This document shows, one piece after another, positions 22,007 to 36,049 of a DNA stretch of 64,000 nucleotides. Within the stretch, counting starts at the first letter, position 1. Each line of letters opens with the position of its first letter. Position numbers and translations under genes: made by a program. The notes under the pieces were generated by a model, which saw only the letters and a program-made list of their open reading frames with translations, was not told where the DNA came from and ran no database searches. This DNA comes from Verticillium longisporum (lineage: Eukaryota > Ascomycota > Sordariomycetes > Glomerellales > Plectosphaerellaceae): the NCBI GenBank assembly GCA_019188255.1, contig JAETXT010000005.1:2852001-2916000 (forward strand). Reading direction: 5' to 3'.

Positions 22007-25000
22007 ATAATCGATCTACCTTTAAGGAGCAATAACTATTAGGATAATATATCGATTAGAGATATATAGAGTACTAGAAGATAGGCTATTATAGGATAAT
22101 AGATAGAGAATATTAAAGAATTAATATAATTAAAGCTTAATATAGAATAAGGATAAGATATTAAGAATAATATATTTAATAATTTATTATTAATTATAGA
22201 TAAGGAACTAGATTAATAATTAGAGGAAGAATAATATAAACTTATAAGGAAAAGGAAATATAAAGAACTAGCTATACTCCGAAAAGGAGACCTAATAAGC
22301 TTATTATTAGGAGTAATTAATAGATTAATATTAATATTTAGGGCAATATTCTATAAAGAACTATAAAATACGCCCTTTACGAAGATATAATTACTAGCTA
22401 TTTAATATAAGGGGACGTCTTAATTAGAACTTAATACCTTCTTATTTAGCCTCGATATACGATTCTAGCTTAATAAGAAGAGTTTCTATAGAGATATCGA
22501 TAAAGTTATATATATAAATAATTACTTTATTAATACTTTATAGCGGAGATAGATATTATATATATAGATAGAATATAAATCTATTTATAAAATTACTTAA
22601 AGAATAATAAGGGCTTAGCTAAAGGGTAATATAGATAACGATAATATCTAAGTATTCTAGATAATTATTAAACTATATAAGCAGGATTAGCGGTTTTAAG
22701 CCCTTAATTAGAAATATTAAGACTTTATAGATATTTATAATAACCTAGAAGCGGAGCTATTTAAACCCCTATTATAGATCTATAGAATAATACTTTTATT
22801 TATAAAACTTAACCTAGATCTTATATAATAGATTATAGCTTAGGGAATTCCTTATATAAGAATAGAGCTAAATAGAATAATTAAGAAGGTAGAGACTTTA
22901 CTATAGATTAAGAGAAGCCTAAAATAATACTAAGATAATAAAGAGAGAAGCTAAGATAATTTACGATAGATTTAAAATAAGATTTATAGAAGAATAGCTA
23001 ATAAGTAATTATAAAGAAGAGATAACCGAAAACTAAATAGCTAGCTGAATTAATCTACTATACTTTATAGGCTAATAATAGAATAGTAATAGATAGATAG
23101 AAGAAGGCCCGAGGCCCTAAATAATATTAAATACTATAATTATAATAAATATAGATATTATATTAATAGCTACTTAGAGATATTATATATAAATTACGGA
23201 AAATAAAGCTATATATATAAATCGTATAAATAGTACTTAGTAGTAAACTATAAACTACTTAAGGGAAGAATAATAGGAGACCCTTAATAAGAAGAACTAT
23301 TACTCTTAAAACTAAAATAGTATAAAGTAACTATTAAACTATATATTAGTAATAATTAGGTTAAAGGAGAGGTAATACTAGATAAAGGAGCTAATATTAA
23401 TATTATTAATAGCGACCTCTTAAGGGAAGCTAGAGAATAATTAAAGGAAAAGTAAAGTAAGCTAAATAAGGTATTCCGAAATAGGGAGATAAATACTTAT
23501 AGCGAAAAGAGGATTACTAGCTAAGTAATAGATAACCCTAGGATAAAGTATATAATAATAATAGAATATATAATAATAGATAATATTATAAATAGATATA
23601 ATATTATCTTAGGAAGACCTTAGCTAGTTTAAGTATAGTTAATAAATGATTAATTATAGGGCTATTAGAGATACTCTATTAGGAAATAAAATATTAGAAT
23701 TATATTAATAAGAAAATAAATTAAAAGTATAATCTATTAATCCCTAATAATAGCCTTAATTATATTATAAAATATATAGGCTCCCTCTATAATACCCCTA
23801 TAAAAGTATAATAAGAGAAACGAGCTACCCGCTATAGTCTTAATAGAATACTATAAATTTAAGGACGTATTCGATATTAAATAAATAATAACCTTATTAT
23901 AGTATTATTAATAGGATTATTTAATAGAATTTAAGGATAGAAAGAAATTACTTTTTAGACTTATTTATACTTTAATAGAAAAGGAATTAGAAATATTAAA
24001 GGAATATATAAACGATTTATTAAAAAAGGGATAGATTAGATATTCTATTAGCCCTATTAATACCCCTATATTATTTATTTTAAAGAAGAGTAATAAGCTT
24101 AGGATATATATCGACTATAGGGGACTTAATAAGATTATAAAGAAAGATTATATTACCCTCCTATTTATCTATAAGCTATTCGATTAATTAATAATAGCTA
24201 GGTTATTTACGAAACTAGACTTAAAAGATACTTATTACCGACTACGTATTAAAATAGGGGATAAATAGAAAACGGTATTTAGAATAAAATATAGCTATTT
24301 CGAATACTTTATTATATTATTTAGCTTCGTAAATATACTAGCTACCTTCTAAGTATATATTAATAAAGTACTAGCTAGCCTCGTAAATATAATATATATT
24401 ATTTATATAGATAATATCTTAATATACTTAATAATATTAGAAGAATATTAGTAGAATACTAGAGCGATACTTAGAAGACTTCGAGAATAGAACCTTTATA
24501 TAAATCTAGAAAAATATAACTTTAATATAATAATAATAGAGTTTCTAGGGTTTATAATCTCCTTTATAAGTATATATATTATAAAAGAACGAATTATTAT
24601 AATAAGGGACTAGCTAACCCCCTAATCCCTAAAAGACTTCTAAGGATTCCTTAGGTTTATAGGCTTTTATAAGCATTTTATTAAGAATTACTCGAAAATC
24701 GTAGCCCCTTTAATTAATAAGAATGCTAAATAATTAATAGTAGACTTCTAGCTAAATACTATTAACCTAATAGCCTTCTAAAAACTGAAGTTTATATTTA
24801 TAAGGGCTCCTATCCTCTAATACTTCGATAATAAATTAAAAACGAGAATTAAGCTTAATATATTAAACTTTATAATTAGAATAATCCTATCTTAATTAGA
24901 GAATAGCTATTAGAAACTAATTATATATTTTTTAAAAAAGCTTAAAAGTATAGAGCTACGATATAATATACTAGAAGTAGAAATAATAGCGATTATAGAG

Positions 25001-26659
25001 TCTTTTAAGATATAGAGATAATACTTTATTTATAATAGATTAATAATTAAGGTCCTAATAGACTACCTTAATTATAAATATCTTATAGAAAAGCTAAAGA
25101 TCTTAGGATAATAGGGAAGATAATTATAAGCGCTATTAGAGTTCGACTTTACTATCGAATACTAGGTAGGTAATAGGAACCTAGCGGATAGCCTCTCTAG
25201 GAGGCTTAATTATAAGCTAAGTTAAGGAGAATAGGAGTAGGCGAAGGTATATTACCTATTATTATAGATAAAACGATTCCTTAATATCGTCGGGGCTATT
25301 ATTATAATAAACTAATAGCTAGATAATAGACCTATTAAGGAAGCTATCCTAGAAGCCTAGGGAAATAATACCTTCTATAGAATAAGAAAGGAGTAAAGGC
25401 TATCTAATTAGTAAATAGAAGTAAATAGCCTATTAACCTTTAAAAATAAGATCTTTATTCTATAGGATAAGGCCCTTAGAAACGAAATCCTATAATAAAT
25501 TTATAATAGCCTAATAGCAGGGCATTAAGGAGTTAGGAAAACTATTACTTAGCTTAAAAATATATACTTCTAGAATAACTTAATTAAAGATATTAAAGAA
25601 TATATCCCTATATACTTAATATATTAAATAATAAAACCCTAATATTATAAGCTATATAGCTAATTAGGTAGTCTACTATTACTTAATAGTCCCTTTAAGG
25701 AAATATCTTTAGACTTTATTATAGGACTCCTTAAAGTTAATAAATAAAACGCTATATTAATTATTATAAACTACTTTATAAAATATACTATATATATACT
25801 AACTAGTAATAGATTTATAATAGCTAGTTTAATAACTATATTATAGGACTATATATTTAAGAGATATAGCCTCTTAAAAGGTATAATCTTAGATAGAGGG
25901 TTACTATTTACTAATAAGTTTTAAATAACTTTATATAAAACAATAGGAATAAAGAGACGACTCTTAATAGCCTTCTACCTATAGACCGATAGCTAAATAG
26001 AACGATAGAATTAGAATTTAGAATACTACTTTAAAGTATTCTATAATTACGAATAAACGGACTAGATTTCCCTACTCCCTATAATAGAATTTATATATAA
26101 TATATTATTCTATATAATAATCTAGTAATTACTAGTAGAAGTATTAATAGGATATAACCTAGCCGGACTAGGGGACCTAGGCCGAGCTATATAACGATAA
26201 AGGAACTTAGAGATAGCGGAACTATAAGTAGCCTAATAGATAACTAAGAGAAAGATAATCTATAGACTCTTAGAGATTAATAATAGATATTAGGCCTATT
26301 ATTATAATTAAGGAAGAATTTAGAAAGAATATAAAGTAAGAGACCTAATTCTCCTCTTTACGAGAACGATTAAATAGTAGAGATCTAGTAAGAAGCTATT
26401 CGATAAATACTTTAAACTATTTAGAATTACTAAGAAGATAGATAGCTATAGTCTAATATATAGGCTATAGCTACCCCCTAGCTATAAAGTATATAATATA
26501 TTCTATATATTATACTTAGAAAATTAGAAAAGTAGAGAAAACTAATTATTATTTTAGCTATAGATTAATAAAGTACTATTAGCTATAGGAATAGAAGATA
26601 TATATATAGTTAAGAGAATAGTTAATTATAGGGGACTATTATATAATTAATAGTACTTT
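22007..26659 (+). pseudogene. Gypsy gag-pol remnant (gag to start of chromodomain)
   Basis: Reading TAA/TAG as mutated Gln/Trp codons reveals ordered homology: a paired zinc-knuckle region about 23140-23215, a protease with a DxGAN-like site near 23390, reverse transcriptase about 23930-24560 with YIDN at 24404-24415 (YIDD before mutation), RNase H about 24850-25150, integrase about 25480-26250, and the start of a chromodomain before 26660. The frame resumes at 31857 with KWEGYP-like residues. It cannot be translated as it stands. Confidence 0.85.
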
Positions 26660-26948
26660 TATTAAGAGGGCTTTACTGCTTATATAAACCCTAATTCATT
26701 ACTTTAGCTGTGCCTGAGAGCTCTGAATCGGTAGGGTAGGTAATATAAGGGTTATAATTTATTAATAATTCTATCTCTCTAAATTACTACTACCTACGTA
26801 AATTAGATATACCTATCTAATTCACCGATTACGTAAGCTATGAATTACGTGCTCCTAAGAGCTATGAATCCTAGCCCTAGTAATTACTATATCAGTGAAT
26901 CCTATATAATAATTACCGACCTAGGTAATCCCCTAATATTAGTTTATA
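26660..26948 (-). repeat. LTR of Copia copy 1 (plus-strand left)
   Basis: About 289 bp, homologous to 31562-31851 and, inverted, to 33658-33944 and 40883-41168. It retains unmutated patches such as GCTGTGCCTGAGAGCTCTGA. Confidence 0.9.
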
Positions 26949-29900
26949 CCGGCTATCTTTTCTTTATAGATAGGATTGCCTAAGGGACTAATATTAGGCT
27001 CTATTACCTATATTAATAGCTGCTCTAATACGCTTATAATCCTCTAGTCTCTAGCGTATTAGATCTACTATCCTAATCTATAAAATAAATAAATAAATAA
27101 GTAAATAAGTAATAATAGGAGAATAATAGATAGAATAAGGAAAAATATAGCTTAATACTACTATTCCTATAAACGTTAAATCCCTAGTCCCTAGCACTAT
27201 AGATTAGTTAAACTAACCGCTAAATAGCTCTCTAAGGAAACGAATTAAATTATAATTAAATAATAAGAATAGGCTTTTAAACCCTTTAATAAAGGAAATA
27301 AATAGTAATTAAATAGTATAGTAGCTAATTAAATAGCGCTCTTATAATAGCTAGATATAGGCTTTTAAAGTCTCTAAATTACTAATATATTAATAGAGGG
27401 TAGAAGAATAATTATTATTACCCCTTTTATTAGCTTTCTTAATAGGAATAATAGAATTAAACCGCCTTTAATAGGAATAATAGAATTAAATTACTTAAAT
27501 AGGATTAATAGATCCTATTAAGCTAGTTTAGTAAATATTATATTCTATAGATCTATATATCTAATTAGTAAATTATAATAATTCTATTCCTTTTACTTTC
27601 CCTCTTCTTTATAATAATTCTTTATTTTTAAGATTAGCTAGCTTAATTTACTATTTTAGAGCTCCGACGATTACTAAATCCCTATTTTTACTATTCTCTC
27701 TCTCTCTCTTTTTCTCTTATCCTAGCCTCGATAATACCGCTTAAGTATAAAGCCCCTACGCCTATTACCCCTCCTACTAAGAGAGTAGCGAAGCGTAAGA
27801 ACCCGGTTAGTATTAATCGTAGGAGCTATTAATCTAGGATATAGTATATATATATAGTAATATTTATAAGGTCCCCTATTTAGGGTATTTAAAGTTTTAT
27901 CTTATTAATAAGTAAATTAAAATTAATATTAATAGTATATACTATAATTTAGAGCTTAAGGGTTCCTATTATTATAAATATACTTCCGGGTACTCTTATA
28001 AATTAATATAAACTTCTACGATCTCTATTTTCTAGTATTTATAGCTCTAACGATTATTATCTATAGTCTAATCGGGGCGTTTAAGCTTATTATAAAGTTT
28101 TTAACTACTTAAGATAAGAATAATAAGCTAATAAGCTCTCTTCTCTATTATTTCCTTAATTATCTAATTATATAATTAGCTAATAGGGGATATAGGATAT
28201 AGAGAAGTAGCGTATTATCGTAAAAGGTATATTAACGATCGCTAAGGAGGAGGAGGTAAAGGGGGGTAATAACCCTAATAAGGACCTCGATAGTCTTTAT
28301 AATACCGATTATAAGGCGGCTAAGTAGGCTATAGCTCTATAGCTCTTTAACTACCTCTAATAGGACTCGCTAGAATAGTTAAACTCGGATTCTTCGGATT
28401 CTAAGGCCTAGTCCGCTTTATAGAGCAATTATTTTACTATTTTATTAATTACGGGGTCGTCGTTTTTACTTCTAGGGTACTTATTTTTAGGCTTTATTAT
28501 ATTTTTATTAATATTAATTACCTTTACCCCTTAATTATTCTTTTCTTAATATTTAATTTATCTTTTAATTCTAATTATAACTTTATTAGAGCTTATTAGT
28601 ACTTCTAGTACCTAGTTTAGCGCTCCCTTAATTATTAAATCTATAGGGTTATTACTTCTAGCGATCTAATAAATTTCATCGACTTTATATTCTTTATAGC
28701 TTTACTATAACGTTATAAGATCTATTATTAAGCGTTTCTCTACTATTATACTTAATTAAACTAAGTATTAGTAGAGCGAGTAGCTATTAGTATAGATAAT
28801 TATCTATAAGAGTAGTAGTTCTAAGCGTTTATAGATCTCTTAGAGCGTCTATTTAAGGATATAAGCTATATTAAAGCTATTAATTATCTTATAGATCTTA
28901 TTAGCTAGAATTAAATATATAATCTATTTATATTTAATAGATTATTAATAGAAGATATTACTATATACTATAAAGGCGTTCTCCTAATTATAGGAACGTT
29001 TATTATTAAGGAGGATAATAACTCCGATCTATAAACTTAAATCCTTATTATTAATAAAGGAGCTATTAATAAATATATAAAGTTAGGCTATTAAGAGATC
29101 TAGGTATATATAATTTAGGCTACGGCCTATATTAGCGATCTACTATTATATACATTTATTAAGCCGTTTAAAGTCGTCCTCTTATAGATTCTTAGCTTAG
29201 GCTATAATAGAGAAATCGAAGGCTACCTCTAGTTAATAGGTTAAAGTAATATAAATACTACGAGCTCTCTAGGCGATATATTCCTATTCTAAGCTCGCTA
29301 TCCCTAGGGTTACTAGCTCTAGGCGATTACCTTAGCCTTTCTATTAAATCGTAAGATCTTTAGTTCTAACTTTAATAATATAGCTATTAAAGATACTATT
29401 AGATCCTATATTAAGGATAGAAGTAGGCTTTACCCGGAAGCTAGCGCTTTCGAGCTCTATTTATTCCTTTTATATAAATATAGGCTCTCCGAGGTTAAGG
29501 GTATCGTTAATCTATATTCCGATTAGTCTAAAGCTCTCTCTAGCTCTAGTTAGAAGTAAATACGGATTATAGCCTATTAGAACGGCGTTTAGGCGCTCTC
29601 TATAATAGCGCTAATAGGTTATAAACTAATAGAGACCTAACTCTATAATACTATAGAGCGGCTTTATAATATAGAAGACGATTCTATTAGGGTATCTATA
29701 TTATAGCTCCTTAGGAATATATAGGAGAACGTTATATAATAGATCTATAGCGCTCTAAGTATAGGCTTAATTAATATTATAGAGTATTAACTAATAGCTA
29801 TATTACTATAGCGTTAAGGTAATTGCTAGGATTAATTATTAGCTATAGTATATAATCGTAAGCGACTACGTTAATAGGGTTATCTTCTCCTAGTTACTAT

Positions 29901-31561
29901 ATCCCTAAACTACTAGTCTTAACTTCTTATATAGGGCTTAAAGGAGGCCTTTTACCTCTCTTATAAGCTAGTATCTAAAGATCTTTAGCTCTAGGACGCC
30001 TTAAACCGCCCTTAAAGTATTTATATAGAGATAAGTCTCTTCCTTAAACGTAGAGCTAAGTGCTCTCTAATACTATTAAAGCCTATCTAGAAGGATCTAG
30101 AGAACTTCTATTTATAGCTTTCCTATATTATTAGCTTCTATTATTATAGAATAGAATATTATTAAGCTCTAATCTATATAATATTATACTCTATTAATCT
30201 CTAAATCGAATTATTATTTAATTATTAAATATATTTAATAGAGTCCTATACTCCGGTTTATATATTCTAGGAAGAAAGTTTATATATACCTTGAAAATAT
30301 ACTTAGGAAGAGTATATAGAGCTATATATAATAGATTTATAATAGTTCGTAAACGTCTATAAAAATATATATTTTATTATTAAGGATATTATATATCTCC
30401 TTAGAGTAATTACTCTCTTTATTCTAGAATAATACGAATTATTTAATTATAGTTCTATCGATTAGTAAATTCACCGATTTATATAATAATAGAATATAGT
30501 ACTAAGCTAATAGATTCTAAGTAATATTTAGGGGTAAGGTCTTATTTCTTCGTAATTAAGGCATAATCTCTTATTAGCTAGATTATTTATTCTATTAATT
30601 AGATAACTCTAGAACTAAGGGCTATTAAGGATCTATCTTCCCTATTTATAGTTTTCGGATTTAGGATAGCTAAGCATTCCTTATAGGTTATTACTCATCG
30701 TCCTACTAGTTTCGCTATTCCTTTACTCTTTAGAATATTAAATCCTAATTAATAATAATCGATTCTATTATATCGGGCATCTCTTCCTATAAAAGTATTA
30801 GGATTAGTCTCTTTAATATCTTAGTATTTACTACTCTTAGAAGAGGGATCCTACGCTCTACTAGATATACCTTTAATACTCGAGTAATCGTTATATTATA
30901 GGAGTTAAAGTCCTCTTTAGTCTAGCCCTAGAAGTCTTCGATAAACGCTTCTAGGAGGTAAACTCCCTTTATAGTCCTATATACGCTTATTGCTTTAAGG
31001 ATCTAAGCGCTCTTAAGATCTATAGATACTAAATCTAATAATCTAAGGAACTATAATTCTATTCTATTAACGATAAAGTTAATATCGAGACCCTTCCTAA
31101 CCTTCTATATTAAGTATAATATATTAAGTTCTTCTAGAATACTATCGAACTCCTATTATATCTTTTTAGCGCTCTCTAGCTCTATTATAGAGCTATTACT
31201 ATAATCTAAGGAGCTTATTATTATTAATTTTATTAAAGCTCTATTATAGCTAATTAACTATTCTATAGAGCTTCGTTTATCGGGTTTAGTAGCTAGTAAT
31301 ATAGCCTAGGTAGTAATCTTAGGCGTAGGAGTCCTAAGGTACTCGAAGTAAATAGTATTCCTATAGATTATATAATAGGGGATTTCCTTATTACTAAGCT
31401 CTTATAAGAATCCTAAAATACTTAAAGTAAATAATGCTCTTACGATTATTTATAAAGTATAACCGATAAGCTTATATATAGCGAATTTGCTATCTATAGG
31501 ATCGATCCTAACTTCTCTAGCTCTAGTTATTCTATATTATATTAAACGTAATATTAATTAG

Positions 31562-31851
31562 TATTAAGAGGGCTTTACTATTTATATAAACCCTAATTCA
31601 TTACTTTAGCTATACTTAAGAGCTCTAAATTAGTAGAGTAGGTAATATAAGGGTTATAATTTATTAATAATTCTATTTCTCTAAATTACCGCTATCTATA
31701 TAAATTAGATATACCTATCTAATTCACTGATTATATAAGCTATGAATTACGTACTCTTAAGAGCTATGAATCCTAGCCCTAGTAATTACTATATTAGTGA
31801 ATCCTATATAGTAATTACCGACCTAGGTAATCCCCTAATATTAGTTTAATA
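31562..31851 (-). repeat. LTR of Copia copy 1 (plus-strand right)
   Basis: 290 bp from TATTAAGAGGGC to TAGTTTAATA, followed at once by the TSD copy ACTTT. Confidence 0.9.
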
Positions 31852-31856
31852 ACTTT

Positions 31857-31980
31857 ATTAAATAGGAAGGATACTTAGAAAGCGAGAATTTATAGGAACT
31901 ATAGCGAAATATAATAGACGACCTTATTAAGATATATAAATAATTATAAGAAAGAGTAATAGCGGATTAATAGTAACCTA
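31857..31980 (+). pseudogene. Gypsy chromodomain remainder
   Basis: Continues the pol frame interrupted at 26659. Once the Copia copy and one TSD are removed, the residues read as a degraded WEGYPESEN-type chromodomain, then a basic tail. Chromodomains guide integration to modified histones. Confidence 0.6.
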
Positions 31981-32159
31981 ATTAATATTTAGGGGGTAGT
32001 TTAGCCCCTAGCCCTATTCCTAAGAGAGAATAATAAAAAAAAAAGTAAAAGAAAAAACTAAGTAATAGGGGAGTATTAGTAGACTACTAATAGTTCTTAA
32101 GCTACTACCTTACTATTATTTTCCTAGTTCTCATTATCCTCTTTATTATTAATAACGCT

Positions 32160-32670
32160 AATAAGAGTATTATAATTCTAGTAGATTATTAATAAATAAA
32201 TAATAATTAATTAATAAACGATTTACGATTAAGGTATAATTCTCCTAGATCTCGGACTAGATAGTAACTAGCTTAGTAAGAGAACCGGTAATCTATTATA
32301 GAGTAGTAGTAGAGACCTTAATAGCAGTAGTAGAGCGCTTAGTAGCCTAAGCGAGACGATTAATAATAGCGAAATAGTAAGTAGAGTATTCGCTAGCCTC
32401 CTATTAATTAATAGTAATATACTTCTTAGCGCTTAGCGCTTTATCGTTTTTGCCCTTTTAAAGGGCCTTCTAGCTAGTAGTTTTAGCTATATTGAAATTA
32501 ATTAAAAGAAATCTATTAATACTTAAATAATAGGTATCTAGTAAATAGGTACTATTTACTTTAAAGATATTAATATAGCTATTCTTAGCTATAGCCTTAA
32601 TAGCTAACTTAAGGGTATATATAGCGGCCTAGTACTTAATAGGTACCTATAGGGGATTAGCTACTAGATA
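32160..32670 (-). pseudogene. Antisense pseudo-frame inside the Gypsy element
   Basis: About 170 codons on the minus strand read without any stop other than TAA/TAG of the RIP type, with protein-like composition (for example KALxKGKNDKALSAKKYITI). The sense strand here shows no pol homology. It could be an accessory antisense gene of the element. I do not recognise the product. Confidence 0.4.
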
Positions 32671-33657
32671 ATAGGGGAATAAAAGGGGGGCAATTTATAG
32701 TAAAATATAGCTTACCTCTCTAAGCTATTTTATAATAGGAGTATTTAATAGAACTAGCTATATAAACGATTAACTAATAATTAATTACTAAATAATAATT
32801 AATTTATTAATATCCTCCTTATAATAAAAGTACTCCCTATTTATAGTAGGATTAAACTATTTATATATATAGTTATAGTAATAGAAGTATAATAGGTCTC
32901 TAGTAGAGTATACCTATCTAGGCTCCTAGTAAAAATTAGGAGGAAGAGGAGCTATTATTCTATAGCTAATTAGTTATTAAACTATAAAGGAAACGTTAAA
33001 AGTAATTTATAAATAGGAAATTATTTAAATAATAGTATTATTACTTTTAATTAATAAGTAATTAATAAGTAGATATTAATAGACTTATAAATTATTCTTA
33101 TTAAAGAATTAGAAAACTAGAATCGATCTAAGAACTATATTTAATTAATAACTATATAATAGCTAATCGTTAAGGGATTACTATAAAAGATATAAAAGTA
33201 ATATTAAAGAGGGGAGGAATATTATTATTATTATTATTATTATTAAAAAAGAAGAAAAGATAAAAATAATAATTAGAAAATCCTCTTATAGATATACTAG
33301 AAACCTATAATAAGCTACCCTAGAATAATAGCTATTTACTAAATCTAAATAATAAAAAAGGAAAGAATAAAGAATAATAGATTAATAAATCTATATTAAA
33401 AGGCGAATAACTATTAATTAGTTATAAAAGAAGCCTATTAGATTATTATTTAAGAATAGAATAATATAAGAATAATTAAATAAAACTAAAATAAGGAAGG
33501 AGAATAGAAGAATATTAGAATAATAAGATTATATTAATAAACTATTATCTACTAATTAACTATAGAAGAGAATTATTAGATTATTAAATAAGAATAATAA
33601 AAGAATAAGAAATAGAATTAAGATAAGAAGAAAGATATATAAAAGTATTAAACTATA

Positions 33658-33944
33658 TACTAAACTAATATTAGGGGGTTCCCTAGGGTAGTAATCTCGG
33701 TAGGGGATCACTAATATAGTAATCACTATAGCTAGGATTTATAGCTCTTAGGAGTACGTAAATTATAGCTTATATAATCGGTGAATTAGATAGGTATATC
33801 TAACTTACATAGATAGTAGTAATTTAGAGAAAGATTATTAACTATATTATAAGACTTATATTACCTACCCTACCTATTTAGAGCTCTTAGGTATAGCTAA
33901 AGCAATAAAATAGGGTTTATATAAGCAGTAAAGCCCTCTTAATA
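33658..33944 (+). repeat. 5' LTR of Copia copy 2
   Basis: 287 bp from TACTAAACTAATATTAGG to CCCTCTTAATA; TG/CA ends are mutated to TA/TA. Confidence 0.9.
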
Positions 33945-36049
33945 CTAATTAATATTACGTTTAACGTAATATAGAATAGCTAGAGCTAGAGAAGTTAAGA
34001 TTGATCTTATAGATAGCAAATTCGCTATATATAAGCTTATTAGTTATACTTTATAAATAATCGTAAGAGTACTATTTACTTTAAATACTTTAGGACTCTT
34101 ATAAGAGCTTAGTAATAGGGAAATCCCCTATTATATAATCTATAAGAGTACCGTCTACTTCGAGTACTTTAGGACTCCTATGCCTAAGATTACTACCTAG
34201 GCTATATTATTAGCTATTAAACCTAATAAACGAAGCTCTATAGAATAATTAATTAGCTATAATAGAGCTTTAATAAAATTAGCAATAATAAGCTCCTCGG
34301 ATTATAATAATAGCTCTATAATAGAGCTAGAGAGCGCTAAAAAGATATAATAGGAGTTCGATAATATTCTAGAAGAACTTAATATATTACGCTTAATATA
34401 GAAAGTTAAGAAGGGTCTCGATATTAACTTTATCGTTAATAGAATAGAATTACGGTTCCCTAGATTATTAGATTTAGTATCTATAGATCTTAAGAGCGCT
34501 TAGATCCTTAAAGTAATAAGCGTATATAGGACTATAAAAGGAGTTTACCTCCTAGAAGCGTTTATCGAAGACTTCTAAGGCTAGATTAAAGAGGACTTTA
34601 ATTCCTATAATATAATAATTACTCGAGTACTAAAAGTATATCTAGTAGAGCGCGGGATCCCTCTTCTAGGAGTAGTAAACGCTAAGATATTAAAGAGACT
34701 AATCTTAATACTTTTATAGGAAGAGATACCTAATATAATAGAATCGATTATTATTAATTAGGATTTAATACTCTAAAGAGTAAAAGAATAGCGAGATTAG
34801 TAGGACGACGAGCAATAACCTATAGGGAACGCCTAGCTATCCTAAATCCGAAAACTATAAATAAGGAGGATAGATCCCTAATAGCCCCTAGTTCTAGGGT
34901 TATCTAATTAATAGAGTAAGTAATCTAGCTAATAAGAGATTATACTTTAATTACGAAGAAATAAGACTTTACCCCTAAATATTACTTAGAACCTATTAGC
35001 TTAGTATTATACTCTATTACTATATAAATTAGTAAATTCACCGATTAATAGAGCTATAATTAAGCAATTCGTATCGCTCTAGAATAAGGAGAGTAATTAC
35101 TCTAGGGAAATATATAATATCCTTAATAATAAAATACGTATCTTTATAGATATTTACGAACTACTATAAATCCGCTATACGTAGTTCTATATACTCTTCC
35201 CGAGTATACTTTTAGGGCGTATATAAACTTTCTTCCTAGAATATATAAACTGGAGTATAGGACTCTATTAAATATACTTAGTAATTAAATAATAGTTCGA
35301 TTTAGAGATTAATAGAGTATAGTATTATATAGATTAGAGCTCGATAACGTTCTATTCTATAGTAATAGAAGCTAATAATATAGGAAAGCTATAAATAGAA
35401 GTTCTCTAGATCCTTCTAGATAGGCTTTAGTAATACTAGAGAGTACTTAGCCCTATATTTAAGGAAGAGACTTATCTCTATATAAATACTCTAAGGGCGG
35501 TTTAAGGCATCCTAGAGCTAAAGATTATACTAATAAAGCTAGAGCGATCTTTTAATATACTATCTATATAGCTTAAGAGTATATTAAAGGTAGAGGAGAA
35601 TATTAGAATACTTAGGCACTTCTATACTAATAGACGTTATAGGAGCGGATATCGCTAGGCTAGTAGAAAGGGAGATCGTAGAGAGTAATTAATATATAGA
35701 ATTAATAATCGTTAATTATCTAGAATTCGTAAATACTAGATATATTCTAAATGAGATTATAGATCGACGAAGTATTCTCCTAAAGAGTAATAATATTCGA
35801 AAGAGTAGTAGAAATATATATAGGAAGTATATAGGGATTAGCGGAAGGGATATTATTAGTTTTTAATAGTAATAGAACCTATTAAGAGCTCGGAATTAGA
35901 TAATCCTACTTCCGATAAACTAGGAGTAGACGATACCTTTAAGTCTAATCCTAAGAGCGAACTAATAAATACCTATATTATATACTTCCTAGTAAATAAA
36001 TCGTTCTAATATAGAATTAGGGGGAGTAATTTAAAGGCTAAAATAATAG

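Larger units (their letters stand above)
26660..31851 (-). mobile_element. Copia element copy 1, internally deleted, minus orientation
   Basis: 5.2 kb bounded by LTRs 26660-26948 and 31562-31851, with TSD ACTTT at 26655-26659 and 31852-31856. The interior is the reverse complement of parts of the copy at 33658-41168, but about 2.3 kb (protease, integrase and their spacer) is missing. Reverse transcriptase/RNase H remnants (about 28600-29985) lie next to gag-side sequence. It is inserted into the Gypsy chromodomain and RIP-mutated throughout. Confidence 0.9.
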
